Source: Ascarosepion bandense (lineage: Eukaryota > Mollusca > Cephalopoda > Sepiida > Sepiidae). From it: a DNA stretch of 64,000 nt. The stretch covers positions 5,014,001 through 5,078,000 of the forward strand of contig JBBBDQ010001122.1 of assembly GCA_037127315.1 (NCBI GenBank). The letters are read 5' to 3'. This document shows, in pieces, positions 34,531 through 44,992 of this stretch. The first letter of the stretch is position 1, and every line of letters begins with the position of its first letter. Both the position numbers and the translations under genes were made by a program. The notes below the pieces were generated by a model, which searched no databases, was not told the DNA's origin, and worked only from the letters and a program-made list of their open reading frames with translations.

Positions 34531-34909
34531 GATGCAAATAATTTGTCACTTTAACTGAGCAGTTTAATACCGATTTCAGAGTTTCGTGAGAGCACCGTTA
34601 TGATGCTTTCACTCAAGGAGGCTAGTTTATTTTTAATTTTATTTATTTACTGCTAAAAGACCCAACCCTGATGAGTGAAGACATCATAACGATGTTCTCA
34701 CGAAACTTAGAAATCGGCATGAACCTGCTCAGTTAAGGTGACAAATTCTTTGCATTAAACTTATCAACGCTCTTTATCCAGGCCGATATCGAGCACTTTA
34801 TGATTTAAAAAAGAAAAGAAAAGAAATCCTGCTTGCCAAAATACCTTATTATCAGTAAGACTACTGATAAAACAATCTTGGTTTTAAGTATTATCATAAC
34901 TCAAGGCTA

Positions 34910-34963
<54 letters not shown>

Positions 34964-34974
34964 CGCGCGCACGC
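34531..34974. mobile_element. Foldback element with (TG)n(CG)n tail, copy 2
   Basis: The left arm 34531-34614 (GATGCAAATAATTTGTCACT...GATGCTTTCACTC) is the imperfect reverse complement of 34673-34755 (GAGTGAAGACATCA...GTGACAAATTCTTTGCATT). The sequence from 34673 on matches the dispersed repeat at 31674-31940, including the TG-to-CG run at 34913-34974. Copy 1 retains only the right half. Confidence 0.65.
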
Positions 34975-35643
34975 AGTCACTATAATAAAAGAGGTACTAG
35001 TTAGACCAGTAGACGTTTTAAGTGCTCAATGCACAATCCAAGGAACTGAACATGCGGAATCAATAATATATTAAAAATCGAACTATTCACCGCTCACTTG
35101 CGACCCATGTTTCAGCCATATTGGCATCACCAGGCTGTAAGGGTATGTTTATAAGTAAAAGAAGAAATGTTTTAAACTTCATATTTCTAAACAACGTCTT
35201 ATAAACCATTGTACAATATCCAAGATCAATTTTAAACTGCATTATCAACAGTAACCCCTTCTAAATAGTTTTTTTTCTCTTAAAATCACTATTATTATTA
35301 TTTTTTTTTTTTTTTTGGTTCTGAAAAATAACATGTCTTAAAGAAAATATGAATCTACAAAACATTTCCCCCTAATTTTTTTTATGAGTGTACCAGTATA
35401 TTTAAGTAGTACCAAAGTTAAAAACCAAACAGGCATTATTACCCCTATCTTATTTACGGTTGCTATGCTTGCATTAAGATGAAAAATGCATCTATTTTTA
35501 AAAATCACGACAGCAGATACGCATATTGTCCAACCTCGCTGGTTATGTTCCTTTAACAAAAAATACAAGAAAGAAAGAATGTGGCGTAAGGTAAGCATTA
35601 CTTTAACAACTTGATCATTTATTTGCCCGTTCGGGTTCACTCA
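34975..35643. other. AT-rich interval, no gene seen
   Basis: It contains T runs (35270-35317). The 100-codon minus-strand open frame at 35338-35640 has no known domain and lies in AT-rich sequence. Confidence 0.35.
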
Positions 35644-35944
35644 TTTAAGTGCCATACGTGATACACGCTTAGGCAATTATGTCTCTTTCGAGACATGACT
35701 GACTGGGCAAAAGATTATCCCGCAGTAGGTTGCCATTGGTTTCTGCAGTAAACGGGCTGCCAGCCAAGGCTATAGAAACCCAATCTGTCCTATTTTTTGA
35801 CCCATAACTGGAGGGAAGAGACGGATTAATACCTTTCCCAAGGGTATTTGTGCATAAGTGAATGCAACGAATTCAACTGGAATTCGAACTCTGCTCCCCA
35901 ATTTATGGTTCCGAGTCGACATACACTTCACCACAACGCACATA
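35644..35944 (-). mobile_element. tRNA-type SINE (family T)
   Basis: Minus-strand full-length copy. It starts at AAGTGCCATACGTGATACAC, has the stem ATGTCTCTTTCGAGACATGA, and ends at CTTCACCACAACGCACATAG, which is the head in reverse. Confidence 0.85.
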
Positions 35945-35984
35945 GAAACTTTTCAGCTTATGTAACCCTCTACCTCAAAATAAA

Positions 35985-36174
35985 GTTAGACTAAACTATC
36001 GCCCGGTTCACACTCTACCCACGTCTCTTGAACAGGTGAAGAAGCTCATCCCTTGTTTCCTGTTTAGGATGTGGTTTCCGACTTTCTCTTTTCCAATCTT
36101 TTCACTCTTACGTAGCCCCCTGCACGTCAGTGGCGTTTCCACCTTGCTCGGGGTGATATGATTAAAAAAAAAAT
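35985..36174 (+). mobile_element. SINE-like family B, copy 5
   Basis: From GACTAAACTATCGCCCGGTT to GGGGTGATATGATTAAAAAA, with a short A-rich end. Confidence 0.8.
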
Positions 36175-36590
36175 CCTTGCCGCTTGGCAAAATATTTAGG
36201 ACATTACTGAACATACTTATATTGAAACTGGCATCAGTCTTGGAAAGGTTTACAGACGTCATGGATATTTCTTTTACTTATTGATCATTCAATACAAGGC
36301 TCAAGAGTCACTCAAGTTAAAGTAGTTTATTTCACAAAGTAGCGGTTCTTGGAAAGAAGCCATCGGAAATAAATACCCTTACTAATAAGGCAAGAAAAGA
36401 AATGGGATGATTCCCCCCCCCTATTCTAAGTTGCTATGAAGGTCAGAACTGGTGAAACAAGAGAAGGTAGCTCGTCAGAATATTTTCCATAGAAATAGCG
36501 ATAGAGTAGTGAGAGGCGTGGGAAGTTTCATCTGTAGGAAAGGAAGCTTGTAGCAAGAAAAAACAAACAAACCATCAGTTGGAAAACAAA
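36175..36590. other. Interval with no recognised gene
   Basis: A C run lies at 36413-36421. Nothing else is recognised. Confidence 0.4.
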
Positions 36591-36795
36591 ATATATGATT
36601 GCTAGTAAGACAAAAAGCCCAAGATACAAACTTAAGAATTGGGGATATCAAATATAAAGTAGGCAAGTTTAAATATTTAGAAAGTGTTTTAACAGATGAT
36701 AGAAAATGTGAGATAGAAGATGCATTGAATTAACAGATATATTCTAAAATCTAAGCAAAGTACTAAGAAACAAAGAAAAGAATAATTGTTTTATC
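36591..36795 (+). pseudogene. RTE-like LINE fragment
   Basis: GGCAAGTTTAAATATTTAGA onward encodes KFKYLESVLTDDRKCEIED, the same region as FKYLGSVLTEDGKCNIEIQ at 14560. It then breaks into stops. A short dead fragment. Confidence 0.65.
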
Positions 36796-37083
36796 TATAG
36801 CTAAAATTCTGTGACTTCCGTTAGTCTGTCAATCTTTAACATGGCTATACACTGTCCCATCGACGCCAAATTTTGAAGAGAAATGCAATACTAGAAGGGA
36901 ATACAAAGTACAGTTTTTTTTACTCGGTTAGATCGTTCAGGAGATTAAATTTTCACTTTCTGTTTAAATTAAGTTTTATTTAACATAAAAAGTACTCTCA
37001 CTACTTTTTTAAACAATGTTTAAAATAAATATTCATTTAATAAAAATGCAATATTGTTTTTTGGCATATCTTTTCTTTAAGTT

Positions 37084-37125
<42 letters not shown>

Positions 37126-37488
37126 ATACAGTTTACTTTGCGAGAACTTTCAACAAATCACAAAGCCAAACGGTTCAAGAAGTTGGAATTTTTGCTCAAA
37201 AGCGAAATATTTACGCATGACCAGTTGTTCGTTGCATGCTCAAGAGTAAGAAATCCTAAGAATTAATTGAAAAAGAAAAATATTTTTTTCTTGAAAGATA
37301 TAGATTACCATAAACTCCTATAAAATTAAATAAAATAAATTATCAAACTGCAAAGTAGGGTTCTTGTTAAAGTATTTTTCCAAACAAATCAGCTCATTCA
37401 AATTTCATAAAGTGATTTGTGAAATTGAATGAAACGTAGAGTTTGTAAATCTCAATGAAAAATGTTAGCGATAACTTCAACAATACTA
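36796..37488. other. AT-rich interval with TA/CA microsatellite
   Basis: TA then CA runs lie at about 37083-37123. No gene is recognised. Confidence 0.4.
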
Positions 37489-37684
37489 TTTTTTTTTTAA
37501 TCGTATCACCCCGAGCAAGGTGGTAACGCCACTGATGTGCAGGGGGGCTACGAAATAGTGAAAAGATTGGAAAAGAGAAAACCGGAAACCACATCCTAAA
37601 CAGGGAACAAGGGATGAGCTTCTTAACCTGTTCAATAGACGTGGGTGGAGTGTGAACCGGGCGATAGATAGATCTATCTACTCC
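37489..37684 (-). mobile_element. SINE-like family B, copy 6
   Basis: Full-length minus-strand copy, from TTTTTTTTAATCGTATCACC to CGGGCGATAGATAGATCTAT and CTACTCC, the head in reverse. Confidence 0.85.
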
Positions 37685-37699
37685 AATTGAAGATTTTAC

Positions 37700-37850
37700 T
37701 AACATTAATCATTGCCCATAGCTGAGACCCTAAAAAGTGCTACAACTCCGGGTCAGGGTGGACCTGAGAACAACAGCAATTAAGAGGTGATTCCCATGCT
37801 CCTCATAATCTCCCGCCGGATGCAGTTTATTGTCAGACCCAGGATCACTA
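37700..37850 (+). repeat. Dispersed repeat family C, right part only
   Basis: Shares GACCCTAAAAAGTGCTACAA, CTCCGGGTCAGGGTGGACCT, CATGCTCCTCATAATCTCCC and GCCGGATGCAGTTTATTGTC with 13745-13900. Confidence 0.7.
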
Positions 37851-38234
37851 AGAATTTGCAGAAACCCATGAATGTCAATGTCATCAATTAGTAAGATATA
37901 TAACCATCGAGAAATGGTTATTAAGATGGTCTGCGAGATCCTTAGGATTAAAGTGAAATCGATCCTGCCAGTCTGTATTACACTTGTGATCTTCTGCCGT
38001 ACCAATTAAATTTAGCTATGTATTTATAGACACGATCTAAGTAATCTTCTGTTGCGTTTAAAAATGGTGTCGTTCACACACTTGGGTCTTTGTTTAGTGG
38101 ATATAATGTTTTCATTAATGAGGTAAATTAAATTTCGACCGGACGTCTTAAAGATTTTCGTTTTTAATGGAGAAGCGCTCGCCTGGACTCCATAAAAGTA
38201 GATATCAATGTCGGATACTCTCAGCATTACGTTT
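37851..38234. other. Interval with no recognised gene
   Basis: No domain or repeat match was noticed. Confidence 0.35.
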
Positions 38235-39225
38235 AAATGTTTCTTGAGGGTTGTTTTTCTAACGTTTTCTTTTTTTTTTTTTTTTGTCTCGATCTTTTTT
38301 CGTGGCTTTCTTTTCTTTCAGTTTCTTTGGTTGTTTATTTTACTTCCATTTTGAATTTCGCCATTTTTTTCCCACCCGCAAAGTCGTCCGCTTTTTTCAT
38401 TTGTTCATCTTATTACTTATCTTTTTCACGTCTTAAACTTGATTTTCTTTCCCCCACCCCTTTGTTTTTCTTCATTTGTTCATCTCCAGGAGGCACGAGG
38501 TACTCTCTCACTCCATTTTTTTGTCTGTCCGTCTCACTCTGTTTTGCTTCTTTTTTTTTTTTTTTGAAGCGAAGTTACTGTTGTCTCTTTCTCCTCGTTT
38601 TCACGTCTCTCCTTTCTTTCCTTTTTTTTTAAATCAATTTTTCGTTTTTATATCTTTCATTAAATTCGATTTTTCTTTCTCTTTCCTCATATATGTTTTT
38701 TTTTCTTCAGTTTTTATTTCCTACTTCAATTCTTTCTCAACGAATGAACAGAATCTTTCCACGAGTCCTCCATTTCGTCAAAAGTACCACTTTCTTCCAT
38801 TTTTCCTATCCCATCTTCTTTTCGAGACAATTAAGGTATGGCTTTCTTCCTAGTGTAATTAACCAGACCAGTTTTTCTTTTCCAGTCTAACACTTTTCCA
38901 GTTATGTTTTTTATCCTTTCTTTCTACCTGAATTTCTTTCGGTATTTAATTTTGTTTTTCAAGTTATTTAATGTCGCGTCTTTTAATTATTACTTTTTCA
39001 GCGGACGTCTGTCTCTTCCAATTTTTTTTTTTTTCTAAGTGTCCTATCTAATCCTCCCGGCCATCATATTTTATAGTCTATCTCTTCTCTTGCTTTTTCC
39101 TTCACTTTCACCTTCCTTTCTTTCTCTCCCTTCCACTCTCCTGCCTTCCCTTTTTTCTCTATTACTTCTTTTTCCTTTCTTTCAGGGTTTTTTCTTTGCA
39201 TACCGTTTTCCTCACCATGCTCTCT
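38235..39225. repeat. ~1 kb pyrimidine-rich (T/C) block
   Basis: The plus strand is dominated by T and C, with many TTTCTTTC and TTTTTTTT runs. Overlapping open frames (38237-38632, 38476-38853, 39039-39359) encode Phe/Ser/Leu-rich text expected from such composition and are not genes. Such purine/pyrimidine asymmetry can form triplex DNA. Confidence 0.8.
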
Positions 39226-39611
39226 TTCACACTCGTGGGCTAGCTGTGTGGGTGTCTGTTTTAGAACAATCGCACGCCTTTTCCTTTCCAAGACCAAACG
39301 CACCACACTGCACCATATTAACATTAACGGCGAAGATTAATGAACAAGATAACAGATAAGCGGTTGATGGATTACCACAGGCAGATAATTTTGTTGAAAA
39401 CCCTGACGTCTATAATAAAGGACGCTTTCCATCCCCAGAGAAAGAAAAAAAAAGTTTACAGTTAGAAGTCAGAATAAGAAAATGTTTTATTTATATTACT
39501 GGTATTTCGTTTTTTCATTTCATTTTTAGAATTATTTGATTGTTTTCAAAGAAAATAGTTTCACAATTCGCATACAGGCGTTGCTGTTAATTTTATCTTT
39601 ACTTATTTTCG
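39226..39611. other. Interval with no recognised gene
   Basis: Nothing recognised. Confidence 0.35.
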
Positions 39612-39850
39612 ACAATTAAGCACTGGCGTAAGGATTATCTACAGGAATAGTAGACACGATGAGCCGAATTTGAACTCCGACGTAGTCTATGTTCACTGGA
39701 AAGGCATGAAACTATCTACACGTTCTCCACTAATGGGTTAGATAGGCTGGCTTCTCTAGGTTTGGGAAGCCATCAGTCTGAGAGAAAGAATAAACCGAAT
39801 TAAAAACCATGTACAAGGCAAGAGGAAAAGCCTGAGAGAGCCATGATCAC
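39612..39850 (+). mobile_element. Possible second, diverged tRNA-type SINE
   Basis: GATGAGCCGAATTTGAACTC resembles the head B-box region of family T. CCACTAATGGGTTAGATAGG and GGAAGCCATCAGTCTGAGAG parallel its GGGTTAAATAA and CCAGTCTACCG landmarks in order and spacing. Weak. Confidence 0.4.
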
Positions 39851-39861
39851 CTCCACCCAGA

Positions 39862-40115
39862 AGTCAGTCAGTTAAGTGCCATACGTGATATACGTTTGGG
39901 CGATCATATCTCGAAAGAGACATGACTAACTGAGCAGATGATTATCCCGCAGTAGGTTTCCACTACTTTCTGCGGTAAACTGGTTGCCAGTCAAGGCTAT
40001 AGAACCCAAATCTGTCTTGTTATTTAACCCATAACTGGAGGGAAGAAACGGATTAAAACCTTTTCCAAGGGTATTTGAACGTAAGTGAATGCAAGGAATT
40101 CAACTAGAATTCGAC
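39862..40115 (-). mobile_element. tRNA-type SINE (family T), head truncated
   Basis: Minus-strand copy from AGTCAGTTAAGTGCCATACG to CAACTAGAATTCGACAC; the tRNA-like head is missing. Confidence 0.8.
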
Positions 40116-40192
40116 ACCCGGAAGAGAGATGGCATTAAATATTAAATTAAATCAGTTAAATGCAATAAAGATTTCTAAGATATTCAATAATT

Positions 40193-40388
40193 GGAGTAGA
40201 TAGACTGAACTATCGCCCGGTTCACACTCCACCCACGTCTATTGAACAGGTGTAGAGGCTCATCCCTTGTTCCCTGTTTGGGATGTGGTTTCCGGCTTTC
40301 TCTTTTCTAATCTTTTCACTCTTACGTAGCCCCCTCCACACCAGTGGCCTTACCGCGTTGCCCGGGGTGATATGATTAAAAAAATATA
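40193..40388 (+). mobile_element. SINE-like family B, copy 7
   Basis: From GGAGTAGATAGACTGAACTA to GGGGTGATATGATTAAAAAA, followed by a short TA run. Confidence 0.85.
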
Positions 40389-41504
40389 TATATATACTTC
40401 ACACCCCCATTATACATATAATTTATTTGTTTAAGCGTTACTTTTGAGTAGATGTTCTGTTTTTCTTATTAAACAGTATAGTTATTTATTTGCATCTACC
40501 GACTTGAATATTCCAGATTATATGATACTGGTTGGAAAAAGTTTTCGTGTGACGCGTTTCGGTCGTTAGGACTTCAGACTAAATTTGGTACGACTAGACT
40601 TGCATACAAACAAAGGATGTTGGGAAATTTTTTTTAATATAATCTAATCAATTTCATTTAGATTCTTTTCTTTCCATTATTTTTGTTATTAGATATTTCA
40701 GACTAATAATATATCTGCCAAGAATGGTGACATGTTGTGCTGGGCGCAAATCTGATGTAGATGACGTTGAGATCATCTTCAATGTGAAAAGCAATTTTTA
40801 TGTTCAAATTGTGGCCAGACTCATTACAGTGAGCAATTAATGCATTTAATGTATTGTTTTATAAAATATCTCTTGTGCTCACATAATCTTTTTAGATTTC
40901 TTGGGGTTTCTCCGACGCATTTTTTGTAACAATTATTAAAGGCGATAGAGTAAACTACACGCGGGTCCGGTTCGCACGAGAGTCAAAAGACTATTATTGT
41001 ATTTAAGTAAAATCCGTAAACTGCGTACTTAAATTAATAATTTAAGGAACCGATTTTTTGTTGCGGTATGCGAGGACCAGGGCCAGATTGGTCAGGGTAC
41101 CTCGTGAATGTGATGGATTATATTTGTCTGTGTTTTGGATATAAGTTCAAAACGGCGGGAATTTTGAAGTGTCGATACGCTTCCCACAGCCAGATTTTAA
41201 AAAGGCTAAAATCATTTGCGGAGGGAACGCTAAACTAATGAGCGAAATACGTTCCCGTTAAGTCATTCCTCTCGCTGCTTCTTAGAATTCAAGCTGCCAC
41301 GTCTGTCCCTCACCCTTAATAAAAACGAGTAAGAAAAAGAAATCATCTTTTTGTTAATAGCATCTATGCAGTAGCACTGAGAGTTACAGACGACACGGAA
41401 AACAACATTTTCAATTTACTTTCGTTAACCCACTTGGCTTCACCAAAATTCCTTTAAGTGGCACTACTTAATTTCTTTGAAAAGAAAAACGGTTCCTGTC
41501 TCAT
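40389..41504. other. Interval with no recognised gene
   Basis: A fragment near 40545-40575 (GTGACGCGTTTCGGTCGTTA) resembles a foldback arm. The remainder is unassigned. Confidence 0.35.
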
Positions 41505-42700
41505 TTTTTCTTTTTAATCATTTCACTTCAAGCAAGGTAGTTTTACTGCGACTGGTGTGCAGGGGGTTACATAGGGAAAAAGTGATGAGAAAGAGGGACA
41601 AGTTATAGGGCGTGTCAGGAAGAGGGTAATAGAAGGATGAGAATACTGGTGTGATGGGAGTAGAGTGGATGAGAAAAGAGCATGAGAGAAAAGGTGCGAA
41701 TTAGTGAGATAGGAGATGACTATTGACCTTACATTTAAATTCTTGAGGATTGTTGCTTTCGGGGAAGCAAGTATAGGGAAAGGAATTCCACAAGGGGGAA
41801 AAGTGCAAGAAAAGAATCTGTTAGAATAGAAATTGCGGCTACATTTTATTGGTTTCACTCTAAAAGGGTGGGACCTAGTTACTAGTCTAGTAGCTCGAGT
41901 AAATTCATATATAGCGGGTACCAGTGAGCTAAGTTCATTGGAGAAGAAGACGTGAAAGTATTTGTAGAAGAGACACAGAGAAGCCACATTACACCGGTGA
42001 GATATTGACTGCAGCTGAGCTGTCATGTCGGGATTACAGATTCTCCGTTGGATTTTGTCAAAAACCCCGAGGTGAATAGCAAGGGTACCCGACCAGATGT
42101 GGCAGCAGTATTCAATATACGGGCGGATGGTCGATTTATATATGTGCAAGATGGATTCAGACAGGAAAACTTCCTGGCCTTACACAGTGAACCGATCTTC
42201 TTAGCTATGGATTTGATATAGTTATTCCGCTCGATGTCTTCTGAGAGAATTAGGCCGGAGGCGCAGTGTTTTGCTTTCAGGGAGGCTAGCCTGATCCATG
42301 CTAATGGTGGGGGGGGGGGGGTAGGAGGATTGTCTCCAATGGTTAACAGTAACAGATAGCAGCTTCGTTCTGAAAGCATTAAAATTCACGAGCCATCTCT
42401 TACTCCAGTCCACCACAGATTAGAGGTCGTTTTCAAGCTCAGCAGCGAGGTTCGCTTTGTCAGCATCGGCAGATTTTTAATAGAGGTGAGAGTAAACGGT
42501 GGTGTCGTCAGCGTAGATGCCTACTTGGGATCTGATTACATCGGGGTGATCGTTAATGAAGATCAGTAAAAGCGTAGGACCTAGAATAGAGCCTTGAGGG
42601 ACACCCGCGCTCGTATGATAGTATCGGAAGGCATGTCACTTCTTTGTGCGATTTGAAAGAAATGACTTGATTTCCTCAAAGATGTAGTAGTATGTAGATG
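41505..42700 (-). pseudogene. LINE (Jockey/CR1-like RT), 5'-truncated, minus strand
   Basis: Same family as 27645-29345. The 3' tail is at about 41505-41560 (plus-strand TTTTTAATCATTTCACTTCA, then GGTGTGCAGGGGGTTACATA). The minus strand encodes HIYKSTIRPYIEYCCHIWSG, SISHRCNVASLCLFYKYFHV and ELSSLVPAIYEFTRATRLVT (41523-42149), and upstream WSKRWLVNFNAFRTKLLSV and ASLPESKTLRL. Frameshifts separate the pieces. At 42391-42401 it carries ACGAGCCATCT, identical to the 11-bp target at 47331, and here the sequence runs on uninterrupted into CTTACTCCAGTCC. This serves as the empty site for the Tx1-like LINE. Confidence 0.88.
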
Positions 42701-43104
42701 AAAGTGTTCCCGCTGGGGGAAAAAAAACTCACTCTCTCTCTCTCTCTCTCTCTTTAATGACTTTCCTTTCAATATTGTACACAATGTAACTTTTCCTTTT
42801 GTTAATACATGCTTTTTTTTGTTTTAAATCTTATTTTTACTCGGGCGCACATGAGTCCGCCAAATAGTTTACGGAACAAAGTGCACCAGGAGGCATAAAA
42901 TGAAACTTTTTCCATCTTCACATCAAAGGGAATTATTCCCGCAACAGACTGTACTTGTTTACATCACCTCATTTTACGATGTGAGTGAAATCTTAAACGT
43001 TCTTAATATTTACTGAAGTTTCCGTTACTTTTGCAGATATTATATTCACTAACTAAAAAGACGGTGAATTAATTTAATTTTAGCGAAAATATAATGGAAT
43101 ATAA
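42701..43104. other. Interval with (CT)n, no gene seen
   Basis: A CT run lies at 42727-42754. The short minus-strand open frame across it has no known domain. Confidence 0.4.
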
Positions 43105-43430
43105 AAAAGGTTTGAGTTTTGTTTAACGGCATATCAACCTCTGTGGGTTATTTAATGCCAAAAAAAAGGTGGGATTTTAAGTTTTTAAATGATCAGTTAT
43201 AGTGAGAAGATTGATTTAGTCAGATTTTGATGAAAATTTTCTGTTTTTATTCTTTTTTATTTTAGAAAACTGAAAATGTCTTCTAGTTTTTTATTCAAAA
43301 ATTTTTTTGCTGAGAATATTATTTTTAATTTACTTAAAAAATGTGCTATGATAATTTTTTCTTTAAAAGTGTATTGTTGGTAATATTTTTTCTTCAAAAT
43401 GTATGTGCTTCTTCAGGGTTAAAAATGGTC
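43105..43430 (+). repeat. Dispersed repeat family C, left part only
   Basis: GTTTAACGGCATATCAACCT...TTATTTAATGCCAAAAAA and TTTTAGAAAACTGAAAATGT then CTTCTAGTTTT match 24955-25105. The right-hand GGGACCCTAAC part is missing. Confidence 0.65.
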
Positions 43431-43439
43431 CTGAGCAAG

Positions 43440-44000
43440 TGAAGCCTGTTGATCTTGGTGTGAATCATCTTTCATCGAATCTTAGGAACTGGCGCTACAA
43501 AATCACAAACACAGAACTGTACCAAATAAGAAAAACTACATCACTTGCGTTGTGGTGCAGTGGATATCGGCTCAGAACGAGAAATCAAGGAGCCGAGTTC
43601 GAATTCCAGTTGAATTCATTGCATTCACTTTCGCGCAAATACACTTGGAAGAGGTATTAATCCGTCTCTTCCCTCCAGTTATGGGTTAAATAACAGGACA
43701 GAGTGGGTTCTATAGCCTTGACTGGCAACCAGTCTACCGCAGAAAGCAATGGCAACCTACTGCGAGATAATCATCTGCCCAGTCAGTCATGTCTCTTTCG
43801 AGACATGATCGCCCAAAGCGTGTATCACTTGAGGACTTAGCAGCAGCATAAACTAAAAATGAATATAACATGTAATTCGAAAACAAAATGTAATGGCATA
43901 AGACGTTGACGTTCAACACTACTTCAGAAAGAAGATTATGTAGAACCCCACTCAGTATCATAAATACTGGAAAGAGCGATAACAACTACTGGAATTGATA
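43440..44000 (+). repeat. Dispersed repeat family D, interrupted by a SINE
   Basis: 43440-43547 and 43832-44000 align with the continuous copy at 20855-21130. Confidence 0.65.
43548..43831 (+). mobile_element. tRNA-type SINE (family T) with target duplication
   Basis: Begins CGTTGTGGTGCAGTGGATAT and ends GCGTGTATCACTTG. The 8-bp ATCACTTG occurs at 43540-43547 and 43824-43831 and once, as ATTACTTG, at the uninterrupted site near 20970. This is a clean target-site duplication, though the right copy overlaps SINE-like text (GTGTATCACGT in other copies). Confidence 0.85.
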
Positions 44001-44640
44001 AGCCTATTTTCCTGAAAAATTTAATCAAATAAAAACTAAATTTTACTCGACAGGATTAATGACTGCTTGGTCAATGACAGCCAGATGTTTCCTTATAAAG
44101 AGCTCCTTGACCGGTTACCAACCACAATTAGAACCCAGTTTGCCTTGCTATTTAACTGGTATAGGTGGGGAGAAGAAACGAGTTCATGCCTTTTCAAATG
44201 ATATGTATGTGAAAGTAAATGTCACGAGCATGACAGGAATTTGTAATCTGCTCGCTAAGTTTCACATTCCGAGACGCGAACCATTACACTATGTGCCTAG
44301 TGAGCATTTCGACGTGATGAAGTGGCTAGCAAGCGTGTCTCGCAAAATCAATTGTGATTGGGTAGTGAGTTCGATCCTCACTGAGAGCCCCATACTTTCG
44401 GCCTTGCGCCACATGTAAGCCACGCTAAAAAAAAATTAACATTCAGTTTATTTCCAACATGTTATTGAAAAATTACTCAAAAATTGATTGAATCAATTTT
44501 AGAATCGTTCTTTTACAATGAAATGCACCAATTACCAAAACGTTAACGTAAGTTCATAGAATGCCTAGAAAAACACTGATGACTGAATAATTACGCTATT
44601 AATTTATATAAACAAATGGACACTTTTTTTTTTTGTCTAT
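44001..44640 (+). other. Interval with a weak tRNA-like segment
   Basis: AGTGGCTAGCAAGCGTGTCT at about 44321 and GAGTTCGATCCTCACTGAGA at about 44370 have the spacing of Pol III A and B boxes and end in text like a tRNA 3' half. A cloverleaf was not worked out. A diverged SINE is more likely than a tRNA gene. The overlapping 119-codon open frame (44059-44418) has no known domain. Confidence 0.35.
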
Positions 44641-44644
44641 ACTT

Positions 44645-44992
44645 CTGAGATGAGGTAGTATTTATATAATTTCCACTGTTAGGACTGTTGCCTTAATCTT
44701 TGTTGCCATGTTTACGTTTTGGCCGCTGTACACTCCGGCCTTTTTCAGGTACGGTTGTGGATTCAATACCTGACTACAGCAGTGGTGAACAAATAACTTA
44801 GATGGTTGAGGTAAAGGGAGATAACTACATGGCTTCCAGAAGTGGCATCGCACATGGAAGGAGAATGAGATACCCCAGTGATCGAAATAAAGGGTTCGGT
44901 TGGAAATTCCTAGCACCTGAAGAAGGCCAGAACGTACAACGGCCGAAACGTAGCAACAAAAGATAAGGACAACAGTCCGAACAGTGTAAATA
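44645..44992. mobile_element. Foldback element, second full copy
   Basis: Left arm 44650-44755 (TTCCACTGTTAGGACTGTTG, TTGTTGCCATGTTTACG, GGCCGCTGTACACTCCGGCC) is the reverse complement of right arm 44900-44990 (CACCTGAAGAAGGCCAGAAC, GTACAACGGCCGAAACG, GACAACAGTCCGAACAGTG). Same family as 6912-7350. Confidence 0.7.

Noticed and set aside
38237..39359. Several plus-strand open frames of 65-131 codons
   Set aside because: Same reason: a T/C-rich block yields chance open frames.
44318..44392. tRNA gene
   Set aside because: A- and B-box-like text is present, but I could not form a convincing acceptor stem; a diverged SINE is more likely.
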